A stretch of DNA of 29,847 nt from DASRCB01 sp035653295. Lineage in GTDB: Bacteria; Acidobacteriota; Terriglobia; Bryobacterales; Bryobacteraceae. Positions 9,491 to 17,016 of this stretch are shown piece after piece. A program made the translations under genes and the position numbers. Positions within the stretch are counted from its first letter, which is position 1; the number at the start of each line of letters is the position of its first letter. Below the pieces are notes generated by a model. That model was given only the letters and a program-made list of their open reading frames with translations, was not told the origin of the DNA and did not search any database. Location: positions 1 through 29,847 of the forward strand of contig DASRCB010000400.1 of the NCBI GenBank assembly GCA_035653295.1, read 5' to 3'.

Positions 9491-10095
9491 ATGGGACCCG
9501 ATCATTCGCAGATCGAGATCTACGAGGAGTCGAAGCATGGCGTCATGTTCCAGGCGCAGGAAGCGCTGCTGAATCTCAACACGCCTCCGAAGCAGCTCAC
9601 CACGCACGATATGTTCGTGCCCACCTGCGCCACCTGCCACATGAGCGGCCTGAACGGCTTCAAAGTGACCCACGATCCTTCGGAACGCCTCTCCTGGTAT
9701 CTGGCCGATGCGGTATCGAAACAACGGCCCAATTACGCTTTGGCCCAGGCCAGTATGAAGTCGATCTGCACGCAGTGCCACGACAAATCGCTCGTCGATC
9801 GCATCTACACGCAGGCCGAGCAGGTGCTGGCGTCCACCAATCAACGAGTGCAGGCCGCGCAGGAGATCGTGAACGGCCTGCGATCGAGTGGGTCGCTCAC
9901 CGGCAAACCGTTCACCAACCCGATCGACTTCGTTTATTTCGACCTGTGGCACTATGACGGGCGCACATCGAAAAACACGGAGCATTCATGGGCGGCGCGG
10001 ATTTCGTCCAGTGGCACGGGAATTACCCCATGCTTCAGAAGATGGTGCAGCTCCGCGCCATGTCCGACGCGCTGCGGAGGCAACATGGACGGTAA
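9489..10095 (+). pseudogene. Octaheme HAO-like cytochrome c, C-terminal fragment
   Basis: The reading MGPDHSQIEIYEESKHG followed by heme sites CATCH (with HMSG) and CTQCH is typical of the C-terminal half of hydroxylamine-oxidoreductase-like multiheme cytochromes, periplasmic electron-transfer enzymes of nitrogen compounds. The family carries about eight CxxCH sites; only two remain, so the N-terminal part with the signal peptide is gone. Upstream lies repeat sequence. A run of five A at 9971-9975 breaks the frame; restoring one base gives HGAFMGGADFVQWHGNYP and a natural stop at 10093-10095. The start codons open in this frame further upstream are artefacts of the joint. Confidence 0.75.
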
Positions 10096-10729
10096 CGCTC
10101 TTCGCCGGGTCCTTTCTTACGAGCCCGGCGGACGCTGGTTCGTGGAACCGCAGCTCTGGCTCGATGTCTTTGTCATGGTCAACTTTGCGTTTCTGATCCT
10201 CGATATCTGGCTGGCCCATTCCGCGAATCAATTCCGCCGCGAAGCGGAGTATATTCCGCTGTGGCTTTCGTGCGCCGCGCCGCTCATTCTCGTGATCGGG
10301 CTCGTGGCCAGAATCCGCCAGGCCTGGTTTGAAACGTGGGCCGATCTGGGACATCTGATCGGCTGGCTCTCGATCGCGACCGGCATCGCGGGCGTCGTGT
10401 TTCATCTCGACAGCCAGTTCTTCTACGAAAAGACCCTGCGCAGCCTGACCTACGCCGCTCCGTTCGCGGCGCCGCTGGCCTATGCCGGCCTGGGATTGCT
10501 GCTGATCATGAACCGCCTGGTGACTCACCCGCATGCCGACATTCGCAACGGCGAAGCGTTCCTGAACAGCATTTATCAGGCGGTCACCGGCAGTCCGGCG
10601 TGGCCGAGCACGGTCCGCCGCCGCGGTATCAAGCGCCTTTCTTGTCGGCCTGGCCGGGGCGCTCTGGCATCGGCTGATCCTTGCGCTCGCGCTTATCGTC
10701 GCACGCGGTACACAACGGGACACCGTTGA
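10085..10729 (+). pseudogene. Membrane partner of HAO-like cytochrome, 3' end replaced
   Basis: The ATG overlaps the end of the cytochrome frame, so the two formed an operon. Residues 1-145 hold four hydrophobic segments (LWLDVFVMVNFAFLILDIWL, IPLWLSCAAPLILVIGL, LIGWLSIATGIAGVVFHL, AAPLAYAGLGLLLIM), an integral membrane protein that could pass electrons between cytochrome and membrane. After LLLIMNRLV (about 10520) the reading becomes THPHADIRNGEAFLNS, which belongs to phospholipase C-type phosphoesterases, and then out-of-frame sequence. The native C-terminus, with probably two more helices, is missing. The ORF is an accident of recombination beyond residue 145. Confidence 0.65.
10524..10609 (+). 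pseudogene. Phospholipase C/phosphoesterase scrap
   Basis: About 29 residues (HPHADIRNGEAFLNSIYQAV, then TGSPAWPSTV) match the region just before the YDEWGGFFDH active-site block of acid-phosphatase-like phospholipase C proteins. The active-site block itself is absent. The scrap is in frame with the membrane protein before it only by chance. Confidence 0.5.
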
Positions 10730-10772
10730 CGTACAGCACCGTCGGAGCGCCGCACTGGGCACATTTCTGCAT
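10629..10772 (-). CDS. Small zinc-ribbon protein
   Basis: 47 residues: MQKCAQCGAPTVLYVNGVPL followed by CTACDDKRERKDQP. Two CxxC knuckles 14 residues apart make a compact zinc ribbon, followed by a charged, proline-rich tail. Such orphan mini-proteins are common in Acidobacteriota, and their role is unknown. The start has only a weak ribosome site. It lies downstream of the broken gene 10773-11242 on the same strand and is the only frame here that explains the sequence. Confidence 0.6.
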   Translation of the reverse strand: MQKCAQCGAPTVLYVNGVPLCTACDDKRERKDQPMPERPGQADKKGA

Positions 10773-11242
10773 GGCTGAAGTGTGCTCAGAGTATGGGTCT
10801 TCGCCGGCTGTTGAATCAATAGCGTTACGGTAAACGTTGAGAAGTGCAACCGGTCAAGTGCGGCGGTTTTCGAAACGGTGTCAGTCCAGAGCGCCACTTC
10901 CTGGGTTTCTTCGTCCTCGTCCACCGGACCACGGACCAGCGTGCCCCTGTAGTCGTCCGGCGCCAGACCACGTCTGCGCATCAGTTCCGCAAACAACCGG
11001 CGCTGCCCCTCCCAGTCGGGTTCGGTGGTGATGCGGCGCAGCTCCTGCTCGGTAATGGAATCGCGACCGTTTGCAGAGCGCGGAAGAAACAGCAGCTGTT
11101 CCTGGATGTCAGGAGCCAGATCGACGGCACCGATACCGAGGTTCCGGCCGCCTCTGGTTGCTGAGCCATTACAGCAATGGCGACGAACGACAATGCGATT
11201 CCGCGACAATGCGATTCCGAAGCGACTGTAGGTGCGCGACAT
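10773..11242 (-). pseudogene. Exported hypothetical protein with damaged signal peptide
   Basis: The ATG at 11242 has a strong ribosome site (GGAGGAG). The body reads as a soluble helical protein (VDLAPDIQEQLLFLP, SITEQELRRITTEPDWEGQR, LFAELMRRRGLAPDDYRGTL). Its first residues after MSRTYSRFGIALS are nonsense in this frame. In another frame a normal signal peptide appears (FVAIAVMAQQPEAA). A perfect 16-bp tandem duplication at 11188-11219 lies between, and a second small indel must be present. The native stop is not seen; the frame runs on antisense to other fragments, so the lower coordinate is approximate. Function unknown. Confidence 0.5.
11188..11219. repeat. Perfect 16-bp tandem duplication
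   Basis: CGACAATGCGATTCCG occurs twice in direct succession (11188-11203 and 11204-11219), inside the signal-peptide region of the minus-strand gene. Sixteen bases shift the frame by one. Confidence 0.9.
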
Positions 11243-11389
11243 CGAATCTCCTCCGACCGGAAGCTTGAGCGTACGGCTCTTATATCCGCTCCCGGACACG
11301 AATGAGCATAGCCGTCTGCCGACAAGAATTCCAGAGGGGTTTCGCGGCATCCTTTTATGATCAAGAAGATTTGGAGCTTCAGCGAGTCT

Positions 11390-11745
11390 TCCCGAAACGG
11401 ACCACCCCGGTGGGCGGGTCCCGTCGGGTTGCGTTCTCCGAGCCCGTAACCGAAGAGGCCGTCAGTTTCTGTAGAACGCCGACGCGGCCGTAATCCTGGG
11501 CTCAGCAACTCGTTGAATGCAGATAAGATGCAGCGGTCCAGAGAGCCTGGGCCTCGGTATTCAGCTCCATTCGGGTCGCCGAACGGGAAGCGCACCTGCC
11601 GACTGCTCGGTTACGGCGCGGGTTACAACGGCGACGCGCATTGCGTAAACGTTTGACACCGCCACCTCCAGGAGACGTTGGCGTTAGAGCCGGACGCGAG
11701 ATGCGCAAGCCGGACCAGCGCATCCATGGGCCCGGGGTGAAGGCT
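11390..11745 (-). repeat. Dispersed structured repeat, copy A (longest)
   Basis: Minus-strand element. Its 5' part (11672-11745) recurs inverted at 9418-9490. Its middle (about 11557-11680) is nearly identical to 12760-12881 and includes the hairpin CCCGTTCGG-CGA-CCCGAATGG. Its 3' part (11390-11505, with GACGGCCTC and GGAGAACGCAA) matches the sequence upstream of the group II intron reading frame at the right edge (29740-29847). The GTGCGC just before the hairpin (11590-11595) resembles a group II intron 5' end. Either this is an intron 5' fragment or a separate structured RNA associated with such introns. No protein is supported here. Confidence 0.65.
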
Positions 11746-11807
11746 GCCTTCCGCCTCCTCCCTGCTTCTCCATTCCACCGGCAGCAGCGCTGGCGATTAA
11801 GCCTCTT

Positions 11808-12257
11808 CTATTCCTCGTGGACGGGCTTGCCGTCAGCATCCACTGCGATTTCCCGATGCCTGCCGGAGCGGCTGACAGTGGCCTCGTAGTGAACGGTATT
11901 TCCGGTGTTGACGGATTCCACCTTCGTGATCCGGCCCTTACCGGCATCGCGCTGGATGGCCCGGCGCGCGGCTGCCGGAACCTGATCGAGCGCGATCCGA
12001 TTCTCGGTCTCGACGATGTTGCCGTCGGAGGTCATGCTGATGTCACGGCCCCGCCCGTTGACGGTCATTTCCGCTTCATACACCGTGCGGCCGTTCTCGA
12101 CTTCTTTGGTGAAACCGCGAATGGTCGCGCCCTTGCTTTGCTCCTGAACGGTCTTCTCCACCGCAGCGGGAAGCTCGGTTCTGGTTATCCGGGTTTCGGC
12201 GGCCGTGAGCAGGAGGGCCGCACCGCACGCAATCACCGTGACGTTGAGCAATTTCAT
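11808..12257 (-). CDS. Exported PepSY-like protein
   Basis: 149 residues from the ATG at 12257, chosen because AGGAG precedes it and a signal peptide follows at once (MKLLNVTVIACGAALLLTAA); longer upstream readings have no such support. After the signal come two repeats of the PepSY-like pattern: P-A-A-V-E-K followed by GFTKEVENGRTVYEAEMTVN and GRDISMTSDGNIVE, then VPAAARRAI and ITKVESVNTGNTVHYEATV with REIAVDADGKPV. PepSY-like proteins are small periplasmic modules proposed to modulate peptidases or bind ligands; the true role here is unknown. It appears complete and is transcribed alone. Confidence 0.8.
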   Translation of the reverse strand: MKLLNVTVIACGAALLLTAAETRITRTELPAAVEKTVQEQSKGATIRGFTKEVENGRTVYEAEMTVNGRGRDISMTSDGNIVETENRIALDQVPAAARRAIQRDAGKGRITKVESVNTGNTVHYEATVSRSGRHREIAVDADGKPVHEE

Positions 12258-12369
12258 ACCGGTTACTCCTGTTTCCAGAATAGAACGCCAGCATGAAAAA
12301 TGCTTGAAGACGGAGCCGGGTGGTGGCACCGGGACCGCCGTTTTCTTCCACGCTCGCCCTAATGCCGTT

Positions 12370-12639
12370 CCCGTAATCGTGGCGCCGACGGACGTGCTCA
12401 AAGTAACGAAAGCCACGTGGTCGAAATCAGCGCTCTTACTCGCGGTGGCTGCCGCGAGCACCAACCCACAGGCGATCATAACCGTCCTGAACGCTTCGGG
12501 AAACGTCCCGCTTGGGACTATGGCCAACCAGGGCGGCGGCTCGTACACGTTTCAGATGACGGTGCCGTCGATTGCCAGCGTGAATATTCGCAGCAACCTG
12601 GGCGGAGCGACCGGGCAGGGCGTAACTATCCAACCATGA
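12370..12639 (+). pseudogene. Ig-like C-terminal domain fragment
   Basis: The reading APTDVLKVTKATWSKSALLL, then PLGTMANQGGGSYTFQM and VNIRSNLGGATG to a stop, matches the beta-sandwich that closes many secreted kelch or galactose-oxidase-like and wall proteins (D-V-x-I-T-x-A-x-Y, then G-x-x-x-N-x-G-G-G-x-Y, then V-R-S-S-L-G-G). Only this last domain of about 80 residues remains. Upstream in the same frame lies the start region of the oppositely oriented PepSY-like gene, so the rest of the gene has been deleted. Confidence 0.55.
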
Positions 12640-12680
12640 GGAGTTATTTGCGCCTAATATGATGAGTGTTGCCTGGCAGG

Positions 12681-12881
12681 AAGCCGTAAACTCGTTCTGG
12701 GCAACTGACTGAATCGATTGCGGTGCGGCACTGCGGAGAGTCTACCAGGCCGTTGTGCAGCACCGTTCGGGTCGCCGAACGGGCAGCGCACCTGCCGACT
12801 GCTCGGTTACGGCGCGGGTTACAACGGCGCCGCGCATTGGCCTAAACGTTTTGACACCGCCACCGCCAGGAGCGGCGAGAC
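12681..12881 (-). repeat. Dispersed structured repeat, copy B
   Basis: From 12881 down to about 12760 it is almost identical to copy A (GGCGGTGTCAAA, ACCCGCGCCGTAACCGAGCA, GTGCGC, hairpin CCCGTTCGG-CGA-CCCGAACGG). Below the hairpin it still shares TTCAGTCAGTTGC and TTTACGGC with copy A, then similarity ends. It lacks the first 60 bases of copy A. Confidence 0.65.
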
Positions 12882-13001
12882 TGGACCTGTTTGGTTCGCT
12901 ATTCTCTACTCGACAACAATCGACAAAATCAACCACCATGCGTAGTAAACAGGCCGGTTCCCCACCAATCCAGGTCCCGTATTCTTTTCGTAAGCTGCCA
13001 A

Positions 13002-13163
13002 ATGTCTTCCGATACGCCGATCACGGCTAAATGCGACGGGTGCGCGAAGGACCTTCCGTTGTGCCTTCTTGCGCCTGTTGGTAACGGATCGCTACAGGTG
13101 TGCCTCGAATGCCTGCCCGAAGCGCTGGCGACCGTGCGGCCCGATGAGCAGTCGGAGGCCTGA
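13002..13163 (+). CDS. Small zinc-knuckle protein
   Basis: 53 residues from the ATG at 13002: MSSDTPITAKCDGCAKDLPL, then VCLECLPEALATV and an acidic end. Two CxxC pairs 18 residues apart suggest one bound zinc. There is no strong ribosome site; the frame extends upstream to 12891, but that part reads as repeat-flank sequence. Similar in plan to 10629-10772, though not clearly homologous. Function unknown. Confidence 0.55.
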   Translation: MSSDTPITAKCDGCAKDLPLCLLAPVGNGSLQVCLECLPEALATVRPDEQSEA

Positions 13164-13184
13164 TCGGGCCGCTTTGGAGTGTTT

Positions 13185-13421
13185 CTATTCTAGTGCTTCG
13201 TAGGGCCTGTTCACCGTGTGCTCCACGCGATAAAGCTCCACCATTCGCTGGATATTCATTGTTGCATTTCGCAACTCGTGCTGGTATACTCTTCCCTTCC
13301 GGTTGAAGACAACCTGAAATTGGCTGCTGTTGACGTTGTTCCAGGCCTGTCGAGCTGGTAATTCATCGCTCGTCTGTCCGCGAACTGCTTCTACATACGT
13401 ACAGTTCTGCGTTGTTTCCCG
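13185..13421 (-). pseudogene. Orphan C-terminal gene fragment
   Basis: An open minus-strand frame without a start codon, bounded upstream by a stop at 13422-13424. The text (ARQAWNNVNSSQFQVVFNRK, GRVYQHELRNATMNIQRMVE, VNRPYEALE) looks like real protein but I recognise no family. It lies just beyond the broken end of the IS1182 fragment and probably is the remainder of a gene disrupted by rearrangement. Confidence 0.35.
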
Positions 13422-13619
13422 CTATCCGCGGCATGAACCGCGACGGAGGAGAGCGTAGTAACGGCGGCACAGTCGCTCCACATGATCATCGAAACGGTGC
13501 CGGTCAAGAATCTCGTTCAGGCGGTCGTAGAAAGCGTTCGCCGGCGTTCGGACCACGTCACTGCTGGGAATCCACAGAGCCTCTTGCCGCTGCCGCTTGC
13601 GGCGCGTTCCCATGGCCAT
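13422..13619 (-). pseudogene. IS1182-type transposase, N-terminal fragment
   Basis: Starts MAMGTRRKRQRQEALWIPSS and continues through NAFYDRLNEILDRHRFDDHV to CRRYYA, the conserved N-terminus of IS1182-family transposases. After about 55 residues it diverges and stops, so the element is broken near 13455. About 45 bases before the start codon lies the terminal repeat at 13665-13684. This is the 5' end of an element inserted in minus orientation. Confidence 0.75.
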
Positions 13620-13664
13620 ACCCTATTCTGCGGCAACAAACGTCTCAGGTCCAGGATGTTTTGA

Positions 13665-13684
13665 CTACTGCCACGGGCTGCTAG
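13665..13684 (-). repeat. IS1182-type left terminal repeat
   Basis: On the plus strand CTACTGCCACGGGCTGCTAG, 19 of 20 bases identical to 2445-2464. The outer edge is at 13684, where the interrupted secreted-protein gene begins. Confidence 0.7.
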
Positions 13685-14119
13685 CAGCGGGGCGAGGAAC
13701 GCCTCGCTGTGGTGATGCGGCGCATCCACGACTACGTGCTCAACGGGAACGCCTTGGATAGTACCCGCTGACCTTTCAACCGACACCGACGCACCGATCA
13801 TGTGAAAGAACCCGTGAGCGCAATCGCCATGATTTCGGCTCCAGATGTACGGCGTCGCCGATGCCATCCGAGAATTGGAATCTATGAGAATAGCGGCGTG
13901 GTTTACAGTATCGAGAATCTGACGAATCGGTTGTGTTGTCGGCGAAAGTTCCACCGAAGCAAGAGAACCGTATCTATCAACGGCGATTAGGAATCGGGAC
14001 TCGCCAGCTACCCTGCCTGCGGCGTCGTACTGGCGAGAAATGCTGGTAATTGTGAACGGAGTGACCGCCTGTGCCACCACCGACGTGGCGAAAAGGCAGA
14101 AGCTGCAAACCGTTTGCAC
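13684..14119 (-). pseudogene. Secreted protein gene cut by IS1182 insertion
   Basis: Begins with GTG at 14119 with AGGAG upstream. A signal peptide (MQTVCSFCLFATSVVAQ) is followed by a beta-rich body (FTITSISRQYDAAGRVAGES, RFLIAVDRYGSLASVEL, TIQGVPVEHVV, HHHSEAFLAPLL). The pattern of a G-x-x-V-x-x-V strand followed by SEAFLAP recalls acidobacterial hypothetical proteins that continue for another 60 or so residues. Here the reading runs straight into the IS terminal repeat at 13684 and is meaningless afterwards. The gene is therefore truncated. Function unknown. Confidence 0.6.
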
Positions 14120-14128
14120 GATGTACTC

Positions 14129-14410
14129 CTAAGCGCAATTTATCACTTCAGCGTATGGCTTGGAATCCCCGCGAGACTTAATCTTACGGTAAGCCTGTTC
14201 AGCGGTGAGCTTCCGGGGTTCAGTCCAGTCGCGGCGATGCACCCGGTTGAATATGACCGTGAGCGCAATGCCTACCGGCCCGCACATCACTGCCGTGCTC
14301 ATCTCGCTGATCTGTTTGACGACGGAAGCAGGGTGCGCGTTGACTCTGCCCCGCTGCTCGGATTGCTGAAACCGCCGAACTACCACCGACAACCGACAGG
14401 CACGGACCAT
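14129..14410 (-). CDS. Small hypothetical protein
   Basis: Up to 93 residues. The C-terminal 57 read well (MSTAVMCGPVGIALTVIFNR, then RRDWTEPRKLTAEQAYRKIK) with one possible short membrane segment. The N-terminal part is doubtful: an overlapping frame to 14477 offers another hydrophobic start (IRIGVAALIPVATGYGPCL), so a frameshift may lie near 14380. It is divergent from 14528-14878. No family recognised. Confidence 0.35.
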   Translation of the reverse strand: MVRACRLSVVVRRFQQSEQRGRVNAHPASVVKQISEMSTAVMCGPVGIALTVIFNRVHRRDWTEPRKLTAEQAYRKIKSRGDSKPYAEVINCA

Positions 14411-14527
14411 ATCCGGTAGCGACGGGAATCAGCGCGGCGACGCCAATGCGGATTGTGGAGGCGACGGTCGCACCCATTGACGACGTTTTGACAAAAGGCT
14501 ATGCTCGGCACGACAGGAGCGGCAGCT

Positions 14528-14878
14528 ATGCCACGATTCATGAAGTGTTTGACAGCGATAACGGCGCTCTCTCTCGGTATCACGTCTGCCGGAATCAACT
14601 GGAAGGCGGTGTGGCTGCAGGAGCCGGGCAATAATAATCTCGTGAGGCTGAGAGTCGGTGAATCCGTGGCATATACGGTAATGGGTCTGAATGGAGCGGA
14701 CGTGAAGGCGAATCTGACCAAATCGCCTCATTTGAAGATGGCAGCATCCGGTCCGACCGTTGTCGCGATTGACCAGAGGAATGCTGCGTTTATCGGCAAG
14801 AGGCAAGGCAACGCGGAAATTAGGATTACGTTTGGCGGTGCAATTGCCATCGCAAAGGTGGTTGTAACCGAGCGATAG
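14528..14878 (+). CDS. Exported protein with bacterial Ig-like domain
   Basis: 116 residues from the ATG at 14528, preferred over the upstream start because AGGAG precedes it and a signal peptide follows (MPRFMKCLTAITALSLGITS). The mature part resembles a single Big2-type Ig domain: LRVGESVAYTVMGLNGADV, then SGPTVVAIDQRNAAFIGKR and GNAEIRITFGGAIAIAKVVV. Such domains act in adhesion or as structural modules on cell-surface proteins. Standing alone, it is probably a periplasmic or surface accessory protein. Confidence 0.65.
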   Translation: MPRFMKCLTAITALSLGITSAGINWKAVWLQEPGNNNLVRLRVGESVAYTVMGLNGADVKANLTKSPHLKMAASGPTVVAIDQRNAAFIGKRQGNAEIRITFGGAIAIAKVVVTER

Positions 14879-15025
14879 CAACGCCGGGAGGCGGACTTCA
14901 GTGTCGGTGCTGTCGGTTGGTCGCGGTGTTCTCGCCCGTCGTTCATGCATGGCCTTAAGCTGCACACGCGCAGTACAACGGGCGTCTGCTTTGTCCGTTT
15001 GCTTTGCGACTTGAAGGAGAGCAGT

Positions 15026-15457
15026 TCAATCCAGGGGCTTACGCCGTCTGTACAGGAAGTCGGCGAGGTATGCCCTCATCACGTCAAAATACTTTCCCAC
15101 GTCCGCAGGCTTCGTCACGTATCGGTCGGCGTTCAATTCCGATGCCGCCGCAACGTCAGAGGGATCGTCGGACGCGGTAAACACAAGAACCGGAATCTGC
15201 TTAAGATTGTAATCCGACTTGACCGCCTTCAGCACCTCCGCACCGTTCAGTTTTGGCAGGTTCCAGTCCAATATGATCAGGTCCGGTCGCGGCGCATTTG
15301 AATACGGCGATTCGCGCCGGAGAAAGCGGACCGCTGCCTCACCGTCAGTCACAAAGGACAGGTGTGCGGATGTACCCGTCTCGTTCAGGACAAACTTGAT
15401 CAGGGCAACATCACCCGGCGAGTCTTCGACAACGAAAATTTCAGGTGCGGTCTTCAT
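15026..15457 (-). CDS. Single-domain response regulator (CheY/Rcp1-like)
   Basis: 143 residues from the ATG at 15457; the open frame extends further upstream but only from here does the receiver fold begin. The conserved phospho-acceptor set is present: acidic pair Glu11-Asp12 (VVEDSPGD), Asp64 (LIILDWNLPKLNG), Thr94 (VFTAS) and Lys116 (VTKPA). There is no output domain. The EDSPGD and LDWNLPKLNG wording is that of Rcp1-type regulators, often paired with hybrid kinases or phytochromes. No kinase gene lies in the window. A second regulator of the same type is at 16468-17016. Confidence 0.88.
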   Translation of the reverse strand: MKTAPEIFVVEDSPGDVALIKFVLNETGTSAHLSFVTDGEAAVRFLRRESPYSNAPRPDLIILDWNLPKLNGAEVLKAVKSDYNLKQIPVLVFTASDDPSDVAAASELNADRYVTKPADVGKYFDVMRAYLADFLYRRRKPLD

Positions 15458-15674
15458 CTGCGGGCTGTTACGTGAGTACGGAACCAGATTAGCACGTGTG
15501 AAGTACAATACTCTTGCCCCGCTGCCCGAGTATTCGCATTTGCAATCGACGGCAAATGCATTAAACTCTAAGCCGTGGGTGTGCAAAATGAAGGGTGGGC
15601 ATGCTTTGATCCGGCGTGAAATCGACGGTTGCACGGTGCTCCTTCGGGCGGCCTCGGCCCCGCGAAACAGTCGC

Positions 15675-16166
15675 ATGTCCATTGGCTTAGAAAATGCTCG
15701 CCGCTCGATTAATGAGGCTCTGGAACGGGTCCGCGAGCTGCCGGAACAGGACCGACGCTCTTATGAGCGTGACATAGGCGCACTGGACAGGGCCGTTTCT
15801 GGGCTGGAGGCAGACGGGCCAAAGCACAGCCGGGCCGTGGCACCCGAAGCTGGGCAGGCGGTGATGGCCCCGATTGCCAAAGAGTCTCGCAAACGCAGTG
15901 AAAGCAGGCGCTCGGCGCAAATTGTTGAGATTCCGCCAGCCGGCACACGACTGAATGCCATGACGGCAGCCTGCATCGAAAACCGACGGATTTCGGAGCA
16001 CCGCAATCGCGCGCTAAGCATTTGCCGGAACTGCGTCCAGACGCTTCGCGAGGCAGTTGGAACCGCGTATTTCGACGAGTGTCTTGACGCCGTGCGGGAT
16101 GCTCACGACCTGCTCACGGAAACACAGACGAAACTCACCGCGCATCGCGAGGCGCACGGATGCTAA
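15675..16166 (+). CDS. Hypothetical protein, helical
   Basis: 163 residues from the ATG at 15675 (an earlier in-frame ATG at 15588 is possible). Rich in charged helices (NARRSINEALERVRELPEQD, then ERDIGALDRAVSGLE) with a middle linker rich in Ala, Ser and Pro and a second helical part containing ICRNCVQTL and DECLDAVRDAHDLL. Coiled-coil character is likely; no domain recognised. Divergent from the response regulator 15026-15457 across about 217 bases and co-directional with the second regulator, so a role with these regulators is possible but unproven. Confidence 0.5.
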   Translation: MSIGLENARRSINEALERVRELPEQDRRSYERDIGALDRAVSGLEADGPKHSRAVAPEAGQAVMAPIAKESRKRSESRRSAQIVEIPPAGTRLNAMTAACIENRRISEHRNRALSICRNCVQTLREAVGTAYFDECLDAVRDAHDLLTETQTKLTAHREAHGC

Positions 16167-16217
16167 GGATTATTCGGAAACGAACACGTCTCCAACTGCG
16201 CCGCTGAGGCGAACGCG

Positions 16218-16589
16218 ATGGCGGAAGCAATGCTATGCTACCGCTGTTTGGAAAAGAACGCTGAACTCGCCGCGATTAACGCTCACGTCTGCGGCATCAT
16301 CCAGGGACGAGCGATGACGCTGACGACCGAGGAGCTTTGCGCCGAACTTGATCGCTCGGGGGTGGCGCTGCCCCGTACATGCTTTTGGGCCGCACGCGGG
16401 ACGTGGGCTCGCGCATATAGGCTGCATCGAGATTTGGTAACGTCCTGGCTGTCCAGGCGGCGCAGCAGTGTCAATCGAGCTGGTCCGTGGACCGGGTCGC
16501 GCCGCGCGAAATGTGAATGTTACGGCCGCGCCCGCGTGGGCGTCGATAAGACTATCAGGGGGAGACTGTCTGCGCGGGACAACGGTTGA
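16218..16589 (+). CDS. Doubtful small hypothetical protein
   Basis: 123 residues, beginning MAEAMLCYRCLEKNAELAAI. The first 60 residues look plausible; the last third is rich in Arg, Ser and Gly and overlaps the N-terminal extension of the next gene in another frame. Codon pattern alone cannot decide. If real it would be translationally coupled to the response regulator. Low confidence. Confidence 0.3.
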   Translation: MAEAMLCYRCLEKNAELAAINAHVCGIIQGRAMTLTTEELCAELDRSGVALPRTCFWAARGTWARAYRLHRDLVTSWLSRRRSSVNRAGPWTGSRRAKCECYGRARVGVDKTIRGRLSARDNG

Positions 16590-17016
16590 CATTCTGCTGC
16601 TGGAAGATGCGCCGGGCGATGTGAAACTCTTCGCATCACTTTTGCGGGGCGACGTCAGCATAACAGTCGCAAGTAACGGAGCCGAGGCGCTCGACTACGT
16701 TTTCCGTCGGGGCCGGTTCAAGGGCCTACCCGCTCCCGATCTGATTGTCGTTGACCTGAACGTTCCGCTCTTGAACGGCCACGAGGTGCTGAACGTAATC
16801 AAGTCCAACTCAGCGACCCGGCATTTACCGGTCGTAGTCTGGAGCGGTTCCGACAACCCGGATGACATTCAGCGAGCATACGACCTGGGGTGCTGCGCAT
16901 ACATGCTAAAATTGGCCAGCCTACCGGATATGGAGGCTCAGCTATCGGCGTTCACAAACTTTTGGGTGCGGGCTGTCCGGTATCCATGCGCGTCGCACGC
17001 CGACATGGGCTCCTAA
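16468..17016 (+). CDS. Single-domain response regulator, divergent
   Basis: 182 residues from GTG at 16468. The receiver domain itself begins only near residue 40 (VDILLLEDAPGDVKLF), so the true start may be an unusual codon nearer to 16580. Acidic pair Glu46-Asp47, Asp96 (LIVVDLNVPLLNG), Ser126 in place of Thr (VVWSGSDN) and Lys148 (YMLKLAS) are in place, so phosphorylation is likely. No output domain is present. Same subfamily as 15026-15457. Confidence 0.75.
   Translation: MSIELVRGPGRAARNVNVTAAPAWASIRLSGGDCLRGTTVDILLLEDAPGDVKLFASLLRGDVSITVASNGAEALDYVFRRGRFKGLPAPDLIVVDLNVPLLNGHEVLNVIKSNSATRHLPVVVWSGSDNPDDIQRAYDLGCCAYMLKLASLPDMEAQLSAFTNFWVRAVRYPCASHADMGS

Noticed and set aside
9986..11350. 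454-residue minus frame across the cytochrome mosaic
   Set aside because: Only the part after MSRTY (11242) to about 10773 reads like a gene; the rest is antisense of the cytochrome partner and small genes.
11557..12881. Repeated hairpins considered as a CRISPR array or integron attC sites
   Set aside because: Copies are more than a kilobase apart, with no regular spacers, no cas genes and no integron integrase.
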